From Pseudomonas viridiflava (GTDB lineage: Bacteria; Pseudomonadota; Gammaproteobacteria; Pseudomonadales; Pseudomonadaceae): a stretch of 64,000 nt of DNA. The position numbers and the translations under genes are program-made. The notes under the pieces were generated by a model. The model was not told the DNA's origin. It worked only from the letters and a program-made list of their open reading frames with translations, and searched no databases. This document shows, piece by piece, positions 8,263 through 16,503 of this stretch. Location of the stretch: positions 248,001 through 312,000 of the forward strand of contig NZ_UTIQ01000241.1 of NCBI RefSeq assembly GCF_900582625.1, read 5' to 3'. Each line of letters begins with the position of its first letter. Positions within the stretch are counted from its first letter, which is position 1.

Positions 8263-10413
8263 TTAGTTGCTGGCGGTTTTCTTCGCGGCGGCCTGCTGTT
8301 CTTGCAGGTCGTAGGCGCGCTTGATCAGGTACTGGTGCACCGCTTCGGCTTGCTGAATATCGAGGTGCCCTTGGAACGAGGGCATGCCGTCCGGAATGCG
8401 CCCGCCGTAGACGATGCCGAGGAAACGCTCGTGGTTTTCCTTGCTCAGGGTGCGCAGGTCCGGCACTACGCCGCCGCTGATGGCGTTGATGCCGTGGCAC
8501 TGCGAGCAACTGGCGTTGAACAGTTCGCGGCCCTGGTCGATTTGCGCGGTGGTGCCGGTCAGCTCCGGTGGCTCGGGTTTGCGGTCGGCGAAGCGGTCGT
8601 TCAACTCCGGCAACTTGGCGGTGCCGCCGAGTTTGTAGGTGAGCACTTGCGCGTTCGGTTTCACCCCAGCACGCAGCGACAGCGCGCCAGCGAAGGTCGA
8701 GAATGCGCCGCCCCAGCCAGCCATGAAGGTTACGTACTGCTCGCCGTCCACTTCATAGGTCACCGGTGCGGCCATTACGCCAGTGTTGGCCGGTTGCTCC
8801 CACACCTTCTTGCCTTTGTCGGCGGTGTAAGCCACCACGCGGCCATTGGCGGTGCCTTCGAATACCAGGTTGCCGGCCGTGCTCAGCGTGCCGCCGTTGA
8901 AGATGGTGGTGTACGGCACTTCCCACGCGGCCTCTTGCTTGACCGGGTCCCAGGCGATGAGTTTGCCGGTCCAGGTGTCGGCGATTTTGCGCAGGCCCTC
9001 GGGGTCCTCGGGCATCATGCCGGTGTTCACGTCGAGCTGATAAATGCTTTTGAACTTGGTGCGCGGCGGCGCGCCGTCGACGTCCTGGTACATGGCCGAC
9101 ATGATGTGCGCCGGAATGTACACAAGCCCGGTGGTGGGGTTGTAGGACATAGGCTGCCAGTCGTGGGCGCCCCAGAAAGCGGGCTGAATCAGGCGCGCTT
9201 TCTTCTCCGGGTCTTTCCAGTATTCGGCGACTTTCTCGTTACGAATCGGCCGGCCGGTTTTCATGTCGATGCCGGTCGCCCAGTTGATCGGAATGAAATT
9301 CTTGGCCGAGAGCAGCTCGCCGGTTTCGCGGTCGATCACGTAGAAGAAACCGTTCTTCGGCGCCTGCATCAGCACCTTGCGTTTTTTGCCGTTGAGCTCC
9401 AGGTCCACCAGCATGATGTGCTGCGTGGCGGTGTAGTCCCAGGCATCGCCAGGGGTGGTCTGGTAGTGCCAGACGTATTCGCCGTTGTCCGGGTTGATGG
9501 CCACGATGGAGGACAGGAACAGGTTGTCGCCCTTGCCTTCGCTGCGAATGCGCGGGTTCCACGACGAGCCGTTGCCGACGCCGATGTACAGCAGGTTCAG
9601 CTCGGGGTCGTAGGACATCGAATCCCACACCGTGCCGCCACCGCCCTGCTTGACGTAGTTGTCGCCAAACCAGGTTTTCGCGGCGATTTCCATGCCTTTG
9701 CCCTTGGGCATTTCTTTGGGGTCGCCGGGCACGGTGAAGAAGCGCCAGTCTTGCTTGCCGGTCTCGGCGTCGTAGGCGGTGATATAGCCGCGCACGCCAA
9801 ACTCGGCGCCGCCGTTGCCGATGATGACCTTGCCTTTGACGATGCGTGGTGCGCCGGTGATGGTGATGCTGCGGGTCGGGTCGTTACGGGTATCGACGCT
9901 CCAGACCTTCTGCCCGGTCTTGGCATCGATAGCTTCCAGACGGCCGTCCAGAACGCCGACATAGACCTTGCCATTCCATACCGCCACGCCACGGTTCACC
10001 GCGTCGCAGCAGGCTTCGCCCGCGCGGGAGCGGTCGGATTGCGGGTCGTATTTCCACAGCAATTTACCGTTGCGGGCGTCGAGGGCATAAACGATGGAGA
10101 ACGGTCCGGTGGTGTACATCACGCCGTCAACGATGATCGGCGTGGCTTCCACGCCACGGTCAATATCCAGCTTGTAGCTCCAGGCGAGGCCGAGCGTGTC
10201 GACGTTGCCGTCGTTGATCTTTTTCAACGGGCTGTAGCGTTGTTCGTCGTAGGTGCGGCCGGTGGTCATCCAGTTGCCGGGCTCGCTGTCGGCCGCGCTG
10301 ATGCGCGCGCCATCGACGGCGGCCGGTTTGTCTGTCGCCAGGGCGTGGCCGCTAATGGCCGCACTCAGAAGCAGGGAAGCGAATAGGCACCGCTGCAGGC
10401 CAATCTGATTCAT
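8263..10413 (-). CDS. PQQ-dependent alcohol dehydrogenase with C-terminal cytochrome c (quinohaemoprotein ADH)
   Basis: A 716-residue periplasmic type II quinohaemoprotein alcohol dehydrogenase. A signal peptide spans about residues 1-26 (SGHALA-TD). The eight-bladed propeller carries the adjacent Cys pair C135-C136 (GEACCD), which forms the strained disulphide ring beside PQQ, and the catalytic Asp at about D326 in GDAWDYTATQ. The C-terminal cytochrome c domain has C636-x-x-C639-H640 (CSQCH) and a later Met (DGMPSFQG) as likely axial ligand. It oxidises primary alcohols and passes electrons through haem to the respiratory chain. It heads an operon with aldA; a sigma-54 promoter lies about 60 bp upstream. 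PQQ synthesis genes are not in the window. Confidence 0.95.
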   Translation of the reverse strand: MNQIGLQRCLFASLLLSAAISGHALATDKPAAVDGARISAADSEPGNWMTTGRTYDEQRYSPLKKINDGNVDTLGLAWSYKLDIDRGVEATPIIVDGVMYTTGPFSIVYALDARNGKLLWKYDPQSDRSRAGEACCDAVNRGVAVWNGKVYVGVLDGRLEAIDAKTGQKVWSVDTRNDPTRSITITGAPRIVKGKVIIGNGGAEFGVRGYITAYDAETGKQDWRFFTVPGDPKEMPKGKGMEIAAKTWFGDNYVKQGGGGTVWDSMSYDPELNLLYIGVGNGSSWNPRIRSEGKGDNLFLSSIVAINPDNGEYVWHYQTTPGDAWDYTATQHIMLVDLELNGKKRKVLMQAPKNGFFYVIDRETGELLSAKNFIPINWATGIDMKTGRPIRNEKVAEYWKDPEKKARLIQPAFWGAHDWQPMSYNPTTGLVYIPAHIMSAMYQDVDGAPPRTKFKSIYQLDVNTGMMPEDPEGLRKIADTWTGKLIAWDPVKQEAAWEVPYTTIFNGGTLSTAGNLVFEGTANGRVVAYTADKGKKVWEQPANTGVMAAPVTYEVDGEQYVTFMAGWGGAFSTFAGALSLRAGVKPNAQVLTYKLGGTAKLPELNDRFADRKPEPPELTGTTAQIDQGRELFNASCSQCHGINAISGGVVPDLRTLSKENHERFLGIVYGGRIPDGMPSFQGHLDIQQAEAVHQYLIKRAYDLQEQQAAAKKTASN

Positions 10414-10473
10414 CGTGGAATCTCCAGTTCTTATTAGAAGCCGCAGCGTCGCGCTGCTGACGAAAGGGACTGG

Positions 10474-10489
10474 AGCAACGGCTGTGCCA
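10474..10489 (-). promoter_or_regulatory. Sigma-54 (-24/-12) promoter for the alcohol dehydrogenase operon
   Basis: Read on the minus strand, the sequence is TGGCACAGCCGTTGCT, an exact match to the consensus TGGCAC-N5-TTGCT. It points at the PQQ dehydrogenase and implies a leader of about 50 nt. It is the only perfect match I noticed in the window. Confidence 0.88.
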
Positions 10490-10566
10490 GCGCTGCCATA
10501 CCGGCTTGCAACTCAAGCATGCCGCGGCTTGCAGCAAACTGACGTGGCGAGACTGGTGCGGGCAGG

Positions 10567-10605
10567 TGTCGCAGCGGCGCAACAGGTGGTGCGACAGGTG
10601 TCGCA
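10567..10605. promoter_or_regulatory. Dyad sites (TGTCGC / GCGACA), candidate activator binding sites for the sigma-54 promoter
   Basis: TGCGACA-GG-TGTCGCA (10590-10605) is a perfect palindrome, and TGTCGC-N6-GCAACA (10567-10584) is a second, one-mismatch dyad. They sit about 80-130 bp upstream of the -24/-12 element, the usual location for a bacterial enhancer-binding protein. The cognate activator is not encoded in the window. The rest of the 10414-10777 gap has no gene. Confidence 0.7.
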
Positions 10606-10777
10606 GGGGATGAGGCGTTTTCCGGCTAGCCCTGCCCCGGACAGCGGTACCGCGCGACCCGAACAATTTGGCTCGGCCTCATGCCGGAGTTTTTTTTATC
10701 TTCTACGCTTCAGGAACATTCTGCCGTGCCGACCTAACAGCAAATGGAATGCACATCTAACACGCGGGTAACACAGC

Positions 10778-12094
10778 ATGTTCAATAAGCAGCTCAAAGA
10801 ACGACTGGCCGAACTTGAAGAAGAAGTGGCCCGCAGCCGGCAAATCAAGCAGTCGCTCTATGACGAAATGCTGGTGCTGGAAGTTGATACGAGCGGTCGC
10901 ATCATCAAAGCCAACGAAAATTTCCTAAAAGAAATGTTTTACCGCGCCGACCAGCTAATGGGGCGCGCGCTTGACGAGTTTTTTCCCGATAGTTTCCGCA
11001 GAGAAGAGAACTACCGGCGCATCAAACAAGCGCTGCAAGTTGGCGATCATTTGGTCGGGGCTTTCCGGTTGCTGCGGGGCAACGGCGAAGAAGCCTGGCT
11101 GCGCATGATTTTTCAGCCGATTCGCAACAGCCACGCCCAATTAGTGAGTTTTGGTCTGTACGCGAACGACCTGACCCGCACTATCGAAACCTCCAAAGAA
11201 CATGAAGGCATCATCAACGCCTTGCTGCGCTCTACTGCCGTGATCGAGTTCAACCTCAAGGGCGAAGTCATCACCGCCAACCCCAACTTCCTCAACGCCA
11301 TGGGCTATAGCCTTGAGCAGATCAAGGGCAAACACCACGCCATGTTCTGTGATCCGCAGGAAGTGAATAGCCCGGGTTACAAAGACTTTTGGGCCAAGCT
11401 CAATCGCGGCGAATACGTGGCCAGCCGCTTCAAGCGCGTGGATGCCATGGGCCGCCCGGTGTGGCTGGAAGCGTCGTACAACCCGGTGCATGACGCCCAT
11501 GACCATTTGTACAAAGTGGTGAAATTTGCCACGGTCATTTCCGATCAGGTGAACCAGGAAATTGCCGTCGCCGAGGCCGCCAACATCGCTTACAGCACCT
11601 CGCAGCAAACCGACCTGAGCGCGCAGAAAGGCGCCTCCGTGGTGCAGCAGACGGTGGACGTGATGCGCCAGATTACCCAGCAGGTTCAGGAAGCAGCCGA
11701 AGGCATCGAGGCCCTGGATAAACAGTCGCAGCTGATCAGCTCAATCATCAAAACCATCAGCGGTATCGCGGGCCAGACCAACCTGTTGGCGCTGAACGCA
11801 GCCATTGAAGCCGCGCGCGCCGGCGAGCAAGGCCGTGGCTTTGCCGTGGTGGCCGATGAAGTTCGCTTACTGGCCGGCCGCACGAGCCAGGCAGCGGAAG
11901 AAATTGTCGAGGTTGTGCAGAAAAACCAGCAGTTGGCACAGACGGCAGTGGGCAGTATGGCCAGCAGCCGGCAACAAGCCGAACAAGGCCTGGGCCTGGC
12001 TAATGAAGCCGGCGCGGTTATTGTGGAGATTCAAGACGGCGCGCAAAAAGTGGTGGATGCCATTGGCCAATTCGCCAGCCAATTAAAGAACTGA
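10778..12094 (+). CDS. Soluble PAS-PAS methyl-accepting chemotaxis transducer (BdlA-like)
   Basis: A 438-residue cytoplasmic transducer without membrane segments. A short coiled coil (about 1-28) precedes two PAS domains (about 30-140 and 150-265; SGRIIKANENFLKEMFY and KGEVITANPNFLNAMGY are the repeated PAS starts), followed by a chemoreceptor signalling domain with the hairpin tip GQTNLLALNAAIEAARAGEQ. This architecture matches BdlA, the biofilm-dispersion regulator, and Aer-like energy sensors. The signalling domain is short and ends soon after the tip. No che genes are nearby. Sensing of redox or oxygen through PAS cofactors is inferred from the family. Confidence 0.9.
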   Translation: MFNKQLKERLAELEEEVARSRQIKQSLYDEMLVLEVDTSGRIIKANENFLKEMFYRADQLMGRALDEFFPDSFRREENYRRIKQALQVGDHLVGAFRLLRGNGEEAWLRMIFQPIRNSHAQLVSFGLYANDLTRTIETSKEHEGIINALLRSTAVIEFNLKGEVITANPNFLNAMGYSLEQIKGKHHAMFCDPQEVNSPGYKDFWAKLNRGEYVASRFKRVDAMGRPVWLEASYNPVHDAHDHLYKVVKFATVISDQVNQEIAVAEAANIAYSTSQQTDLSAQKGASVVQQTVDVMRQITQQVQEAAEGIEALDKQSQLISSIIKTISGIAGQTNLLALNAAIEAARAGEQGRGFAVVADEVRLLAGRTSQAAEEIVEVVQKNQQLAQTAVGSMASSRQQAEQGLGLANEAGAVIVEIQDGAQKVVDAIGQFASQLKN

Positions 12095-12116
12095 ATCCGT
12101 GACACCTGACGGCGCT

Positions 12117-12174
12117 AATAACGCAGCGTCAATCCGTTTCGTTTAAACCAGACGGAGCGTTATTGGATTGACGC
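12117..12174. repeat. Interleaved inverted repeats (A-B-A'-B' order)
   Basis: AATAACGC (12117-12124) matches GCGTTATT (12157-12164), and GCGTCAATCC (12126-12135) matches GGATTGACGC (12165-12174). Both are perfect, but the two pairings cross each other, so they form either alternative hairpins or a pseudoknot. The B pair can also be extended by AAC:GTT with a bulge. The element begins 22 bp after the chemotaxis gene stop. Confidence 0.7.
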
Positions 12175-12305
12175 GTTTAGCGCCCCACCCAACAACACCA
12201 TTAAGTTGTGCGTGCCGTTTCCTAACTTAGGTGGGGAACTTGGCTAACGTTCTGGTGAATGTCGCTTAATCATTTTCAGCGCATAGATTTTTAATTGCGC
12301 CTGAC

Positions 12306-12334
12306 TATAATCTTCCCACGACGGAATACCGTCG
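12306..12334 (+). promoter_or_regulatory. Candidate -10 element (TATAAT) and start-site hairpin
   Basis: A perfect TATAAT is at 12306-12311, with a poor -35 (TAGATT) 16 bp upstream. CGACGG-aata-CCGTCG (12319-12334) forms a small hairpin where transcription would begin. It could drive the small gene at 12504. The rest of the 12175-12503 gap shows no gene I can support. Confidence 0.4.
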
Positions 12335-12503
12335 GCCTGCTGGAGATCCCAGCCAGTCAATCCAAGCAGCTGATTTAGCTAGACTTTTAATCAATCACAT
12401 TCATAAAAACCAGGCAGAGCCTTGCGCTCCCCGGTGCCGGCCGCTGATGCAGCGCATGCCAGAACGCAGACGGCCAGGCCTTAATCATGAGCAGAGACAC
12501 AAC

Positions 12504-12725
12504 GTGACCAAAGACGAACTGCGCGCCGAACTTGAGCGCCAGGCGCAGCGTTATACGGAAGTTTATGGCGGAGAAGTTGTGACCTACGCCGCCCAGCCGG
12601 AACCTGAACGCAAGCCATGGCGCAAACGCTCCAATGTCCTCGATCAAGCGTTTGAGCGAGAAATGGAAAAGATTGAAAAAGAACATCAAGCCCGTCTGGA
12701 GTCGGTTAAAGACACCGACGTTTGA
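12504..12725 (+). CDS. Small conserved-looking charged protein, function unknown
   Basis: A 73-residue hydrophilic protein (VTKDELRAELERQAQRY...), rich in Glu, Arg and Lys, with a predicted helix at each end and the central block YGGEVVTYAAQPEPERKPWRKR. I chose GTG 12504 because the TKDEL start looks like a natural N-terminus; an in-frame ATG at 12447 would add a Pro/Arg-rich tail of 19 residues that is not protein-like. The codon use matches the neighbours. I recognise the general look from other pseudomonads but know no function. It converges on the HerA-like gene across a perfect inverted repeat. Confidence 0.7.
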   Translation: MTKDELRAELERQAQRYTEVYGGEVVTYAAQPEPERKPWRKRSNVLDQAFEREMEKIEKEHQARLESVKDTDV

Positions 12726-12750
12726 CGGCGCACCTTTATAAAGTGCGCCG
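12726..12750. terminator. Bidirectional terminator-like hairpin
   Basis: CGGCGCAC (12726-12733) pairs perfectly with GTGCGCCG (12743-12750) around an AT-rich loop (ctttataaa). It begins directly after the stop codon of the small gene and 14 bp before the end of the convergent gene. Confidence 0.7.
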
Positions 12751-12763
12751 ATAAACAAGTGCT

Positions 12764-14251
12764 TCAGCGGCGTTTCTTTCCAAGTAACGAACCCAACAAG
12801 CCACGCACCAACTCGCGACCAATTTGATTGGCCGCTTGCCGTGCTGCGCTTTTCAACGCCTGACCGGCAACGCCGCCCAGCAATTGGCCAGCCATGTCGG
12901 CGAAGCTGCCGCCGCTCTTCTCTGCGTCAACAGGCGGCGCGTTTTGCGCTTCGCTGCTGGCGGCCGCGCGCGTGGTCAGCCGTTCGTAGGCAGACTCGCG
13001 GTCGATGGGTTTGTCGTAGCGCCCGGCTTGTGGCGACTGGCGAATCAACGCCGTGCGCTCGGCTTCGGTCAGTGGCCCGATGCGCGATTGCGGCGGTGCA
13101 ATGGCCACGCGCTGGACCATGGCCGGCGTGCCCTTTTCCTCTAGCGTGCTGACCAGCGCTTCGCCAATGCCCAACTCGGTGAGCACGCTCAAGGTGTCGA
13201 ACGCCGGGTTACTACGGAAACCATCGGCAACCGCTCGCAGCGATTTCTGCTCTTTGGCCGTGAACGCGCGCAAGCCGTGCTGAATGCGCAGCCCCAATTG
13301 CGCCAGCACGTCGTCTGGCAGGTCGCTCGGCGACTGGGTGACGAAATACACGCCGACGCCTTTGGAACGAATCAGCCGCACCACTTGCTCCAACCGTTCT
13401 TGCAGGGCTTTGGGCGTGTTGGCGAATAACAGGTGAGCTTCGTCGAAAAACAGCGCCAGCAATGGTTTATCCGCATCGCCGCGCTCGGGCAGTTGTTCGA
13501 ACAACTCGGCCAGCAGCCACAGCAAAAAGGTGGCGTACACCTTTGGCGCTTCGTGCACCAGCCGGCTGGCGTCGAGCAGGTGAATGCGGCCACGGCCATC
13601 GGCGTCGGGGTGCAGAATGTCTTCCAGCTGCAACGCCGGCTCGCCAAACAAGGCGTCGGCGCCCTGCTGTTCCAATACCGCCAGCCGGCGCAACAGTGCC
13701 TGACTGGAGCCGCTGGTGAACAACGCGCTGTCATCGCCGAGCAGTTGTGGGTGCTCTTTGAGGTGATTGAGCATGGCTTTGAGGTCTTTCAAATCCAGCA
13801 GCAGCAAGCCTTCACGGTCGGCCACTTGAAAGGTGGCGTAGAGCGCAGCTTGCTGGCTGTCGCTCAGCTCAAGCAGATTACTCAGCAGCAGCGGCCCCAT
13901 CTCGCTCAACGTGGTGCGCAGCGGATGGCCGCTGCTGCCCTGCACATCCCACAAGGTAACGGGGTAGGCCTGCGGCGTGTGGTTGAGCCAGGGCATGCTG
14001 GCGATGCGCTCGGCCACCTTGCCCTGCGGCGTGCCGGCTGCACCGATGCCGCATAAGTCGCCCTTGATGTCAGCAGCAAAAACCGCCACACCAGCGTCGC
14101 TGAAGGCTTCCATCAAGTGCTGCAAGGTCACGGTTTTGCCGGTGCCGGTGGCGCCGGCGATCAGGCCGTGACGGTTGGCCAAGCGCATCGCCTGCGCCAC
14201 CGGTTGCCCGGCCGGATCGGCGCCGAGAAAGAATTCGTTATGCCCTGGCAT
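12764..14251 (-). CDS. HerA-like ATPase, DUF853 family (YjgR-like)
   Basis: A 495-residue P-loop ATPase of the HerA/FtsK superfamily. Walker A is GATGTGKT at residues 33-40, Walker B is LLALFFDEAHLLF in the middle, and the DUF853 signatures FFLGADPAG at the start and YFVTQSPSDLPDDVL are present. The C-terminus is rich in Gly/Ala (GQLLGGVAGQALKSA) and ends with basic residues. I chose ATG 14251, preceded by AGGAGAGCGAA; the open frame extends 25 codons further without a ribosome site. YjgR proteins are widespread but their role is not established; DNA translocase or helicase activity is inferred from the fold. Confidence 0.92.
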   Translation of the reverse strand: MPGHNEFFLGADPAGQPVAQAMRLANRHGLIAGATGTGKTVTLQHLMEAFSDAGVAVFAADIKGDLCGIGAAGTPQGKVAERIASMPWLNHTPQAYPVTLWDVQGSSGHPLRTTLSEMGPLLLSNLLELSDSQQAALYATFQVADREGLLLLDLKDLKAMLNHLKEHPQLLGDDSALFTSGSSQALLRRLAVLEQQGADALFGEPALQLEDILHPDADGRGRIHLLDASRLVHEAPKVYATFLLWLLAELFEQLPERGDADKPLLALFFDEAHLLFANTPKALQERLEQVVRLIRSKGVGVYFVTQSPSDLPDDVLAQLGLRIQHGLRAFTAKEQKSLRAVADGFRSNPAFDTLSVLTELGIGEALVSTLEEKGTPAMVQRVAIAPPQSRIGPLTEAERTALIRQSPQAGRYDKPIDRESAYERLTTRAAASSEAQNAPPVDAEKSGGSFADMAGQLLGGVAGQALKSAARQAANQIGRELVRGLLGSLLGKKRR

Positions 14252-14379
14252 TTCGCTCTCCTGATTTAAAGCTTTAATGCAGTGTGGCCGACATAAAAAA
14301 AGACACGGAGCCGAGTCGATCGACACACGCCTGCTAGCCAGCCAAGACTGGCGCCAGCGCCAACCGGACGCAACAAGCC

Positions 14380-16257
14380 ATGACCAAAAACCTGAAGTTC
14401 AGCCACAAGATTCTGCTTGCGGCCTCGTTAGTGGTGATCGCCGCATTCGCGCTATTCACGCTGTACAACGATTACCTGCAACGCAATGCCATCCGGGACG
14501 ACTTGAACAACTATTTGCAAGAAATGGGTGAGGTGACGGCTAGCAACATCCAGAACTGGCTGGCGGGGCGCATCGTGCTGGTGGAGAGCACCGCGCAAAG
14601 CATTGCCGCCAACAGCGAACCCGATGCCGTGGCCAAACTGTTGGAGCAAAAGGCGCAGAAATCCACCTTCGACTTCACCTACCTGGGCAGTGCCGATGGT
14701 TCATTCATCATGCGCCCCACCAGCGAAATGCCCGCCGGTTACGATCCGCGTACGCGCCCTTGGTACAAAGACGCCATGGCCGCCGGCACCACCACGCTGA
14801 CCGAACCCTATGTGGATGCCGCTACCGGCGCGCTGATCATTACCATCGCCACGCCCGCGCAAACGGCCGGCGTGGTCGGCGGCGACCTGAGCCTTAATGC
14901 CTTGGTGAAAATCATCAACTCCCTGGACTTCGGCGGCATGGGCTACGCCTTTCTGGTGAGCGCCGACGGCAAGATCCTGGTGCACCCAGACAAAAATCTG
15001 GTGATGAAAAACCTCAAAGACCTCTACCCCACCAACACGCCGAGCATCAGCAGCGCCATCAGCGAAGCCGAGGCCAATGGCGAAGCGCGCATTCTCACCT
15101 TTGCCCCGGTGAACGGCCTGCCGTCGGTGAAGTGGTACCTGGGCTTGTCGGTCGATAAAGACAAAGCGTATTCAATGCTCACCGAATTTCGCGCCTCGGC
15201 CATCATCATGACCATCGTCGCCGTGGTCGGAATCCTGTTCCTGCTGGGCATGCTGATTCGCGTGCTGATGCAACCGCTGCACGTGATGGCTGGCGCCATG
15301 CGCGACATCGCCCAAGGCGAAGGCGATCTGACCAAGCGCCTGGCTGTGCAGTCCAACGACGAGTTCGGCGACCTGGCCTCCTCGTTCAACCAGTTCGTCG
15401 AACGTATTCATAGCTCGATCCGGGAAGTGTCCTCGGCCACGGCGCAGGTCAATGAAGTGGCGAAGCTGGTGGTCAATGCCTCCAACTCCTCAATGGTTAA
15501 CTCCGACGAGCAAGCCAACCGCACCAACAGCGTCGCGGCGGCGATTAACCAGCTGGGTGCAGCGGCACAGGAAATCGCCCGCAACGCCGCCGACGCCTCC
15601 ACGCAAGCGTCGGACGCCAAGGTGCTGGCCGAAGACGGGCGTCAGGTGGTGGAGAAAACCATCGTGGCGATGAACGAGCTGTCCGACAAAATCCGCACCT
15701 CGTGCGGCAACATCGAAACGCTCAACGGCAAAACCGTCGACATCGGTCAGATTCTGGAAGTGATCAAGAGCATCTCCCAGCAAACCAACCTTCTGGCGCT
15801 CAACGCCGCCATCGAGGCCGCGCGGGCCGGTGAAGCCGGGCGTGGGTTTGCCGTGGTGGCCGATGAAGTGCGCAACCTGGCGCACCGCACCCAGGAATCG
15901 GCGCAGGAAATTCAAAAGATGATCGAAGAGCTGCAAGTGGGCTCGCGTGAGTCGGTGACCACCATGACCGAGAGCCAGCGCTACAGCGAAGAAAGCGTGG
16001 AAATCGCCAACCGCGCCGGCGAGCGCCTGGGCAGCGTGACCCAGCGCATTGGCGAAATTGACGGCATGAACCAATCGGTCGCCACCGCGACAGAGGAGCA
16101 AACCTCGGTGGTGGAATCGCTGAACATGGACATCAGCGAGATCAACATGCTCAACCAGGAAGGTGTCGAGAACCTGCAAGCCACCTTGCGTGCGTGTGGT
16201 GACCTTGAACAGCAGGCCACGCGGCTAAAGCAGTTGGTGGATAGCTTCCGAATCTAA
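14380..16257 (+). CDS. Methyl-accepting chemotaxis protein with dCACHE domain, amino-acid receptor type
   Basis: A 625-residue transmembrane chemoreceptor: TM1 about residues 10-29, periplasmic dCACHE domain to about 270, TM2 about 274-296 (IIMTIVAVVGILFLLGML), HAMP about 297-350, then the methylation helices and signalling tip SQQTNLLALNAAIEAARAGE. The ligand-pocket residues Y121, R126, W128, Y129 (YDPRTRPWYKDA), Y144 and D146 (EPYVDAATG) and D169 (VGGDLS) match the signature of amino-acid-binding receptors such as PctA. It should therefore mediate taxis to L-amino acids. No C-terminal CheR-tether pentapeptide is present. The ribosome site before ATG 14380 is weak. Confidence 0.95.
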   Translation: MTKNLKFSHKILLAASLVVIAAFALFTLYNDYLQRNAIRDDLNNYLQEMGEVTASNIQNWLAGRIVLVESTAQSIAANSEPDAVAKLLEQKAQKSTFDFTYLGSADGSFIMRPTSEMPAGYDPRTRPWYKDAMAAGTTTLTEPYVDAATGALIITIATPAQTAGVVGGDLSLNALVKIINSLDFGGMGYAFLVSADGKILVHPDKNLVMKNLKDLYPTNTPSISSAISEAEANGEARILTFAPVNGLPSVKWYLGLSVDKDKAYSMLTEFRASAIIMTIVAVVGILFLLGMLIRVLMQPLHVMAGAMRDIAQGEGDLTKRLAVQSNDEFGDLASSFNQFVERIHSSIREVSSATAQVNEVAKLVVNASNSSMVNSDEQANRTNSVAAAINQLGAAAQEIARNAADASTQASDAKVLAEDGRQVVEKTIVAMNELSDKIRTSCGNIETLNGKTVDIGQILEVIKSISQQTNLLALNAAIEAARAGEAGRGFAVVADEVRNLAHRTQESAQEIQKMIEELQVGSRESVTTMTESQRYSEESVEIANRAGERLGSVTQRIGEIDGMNQSVATATEEQTSVVESLNMDISEINMLNQEGVENLQATLRACGDLEQQATRLKQLVDSFRI

Positions 16258-16272
16258 GGCGCCGTTTCATTC

Positions 16273-16302
16273 GTTGGGCTTCGCTGCGTAGCGCAGCCCA
16301 AC
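16273..16302. terminator. Inverted repeat GTTGGGCT...AGCCCAAC between convergent genes
   Basis: GTTGGGCT (16273-16280) pairs with AGCCCAAC (16295-16302), with inner CGC/GCG pairs. It has no T-run. The sequence resembles a small dispersed repeat of pseudomonads and lies between the convergent chemoreceptor and small acidic protein genes. Confidence 0.6.
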
Positions 16303-16312
16303 TCAGCCCCCC

Positions 16313-16486
16313 TCACGCGTCAGGCTTTTTATCCGACTCTGGATGCAGTTGCTCCCACAGCCTGGCCGCCTCTTCAAACTCGGTACCCGTTTCTTCGTCC
16401 ATCGCCTCCGGGTCGTAGCGACTCAGGCAGCCTTCGCCCAACGTGGCGGGCGCGGTAGAGGTGGCGCGGTCCAGGGGGTCACTCAT
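16313..16486 (-). CDS. Small acidic protein of 57 residues, function unknown
   Basis: The frame encodes a 57-residue acidic protein starting MSDPLDRATS and ending PESDKKPDA, with ATG 16486 and TGA at 16313. It lies 17 bp after the purU stop on the same strand, so it is probably co-transcribed with purU. The middle segment GEGCLSRYDPEAMDEETGTE looks like a natural protein (balanced codons, one Cys, no low-complexity run). I do not recognise a domain. The gene is short enough to be missed by automatic callers. Confidence 0.68.
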   Translation of the reverse strand: MSDPLDRATSTAPATLGEGCLSRYDPEAMDEETGTEFEEAARLWEQLHPESDKKPDA

Positions 16487-16503
16487 GGGCTGCCTCGCAA
16501 TGG

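Noticed and set aside
8302..10386. 694-codon open frame antisense to the PQQ alcohol dehydrogenase
   Set aside because: It mirrors the real gene codon for codon in high-GC DNA, has His/Val/Gly-rich composition and no domain; the opposite strand has signal peptide, PQQ and haem motifs.
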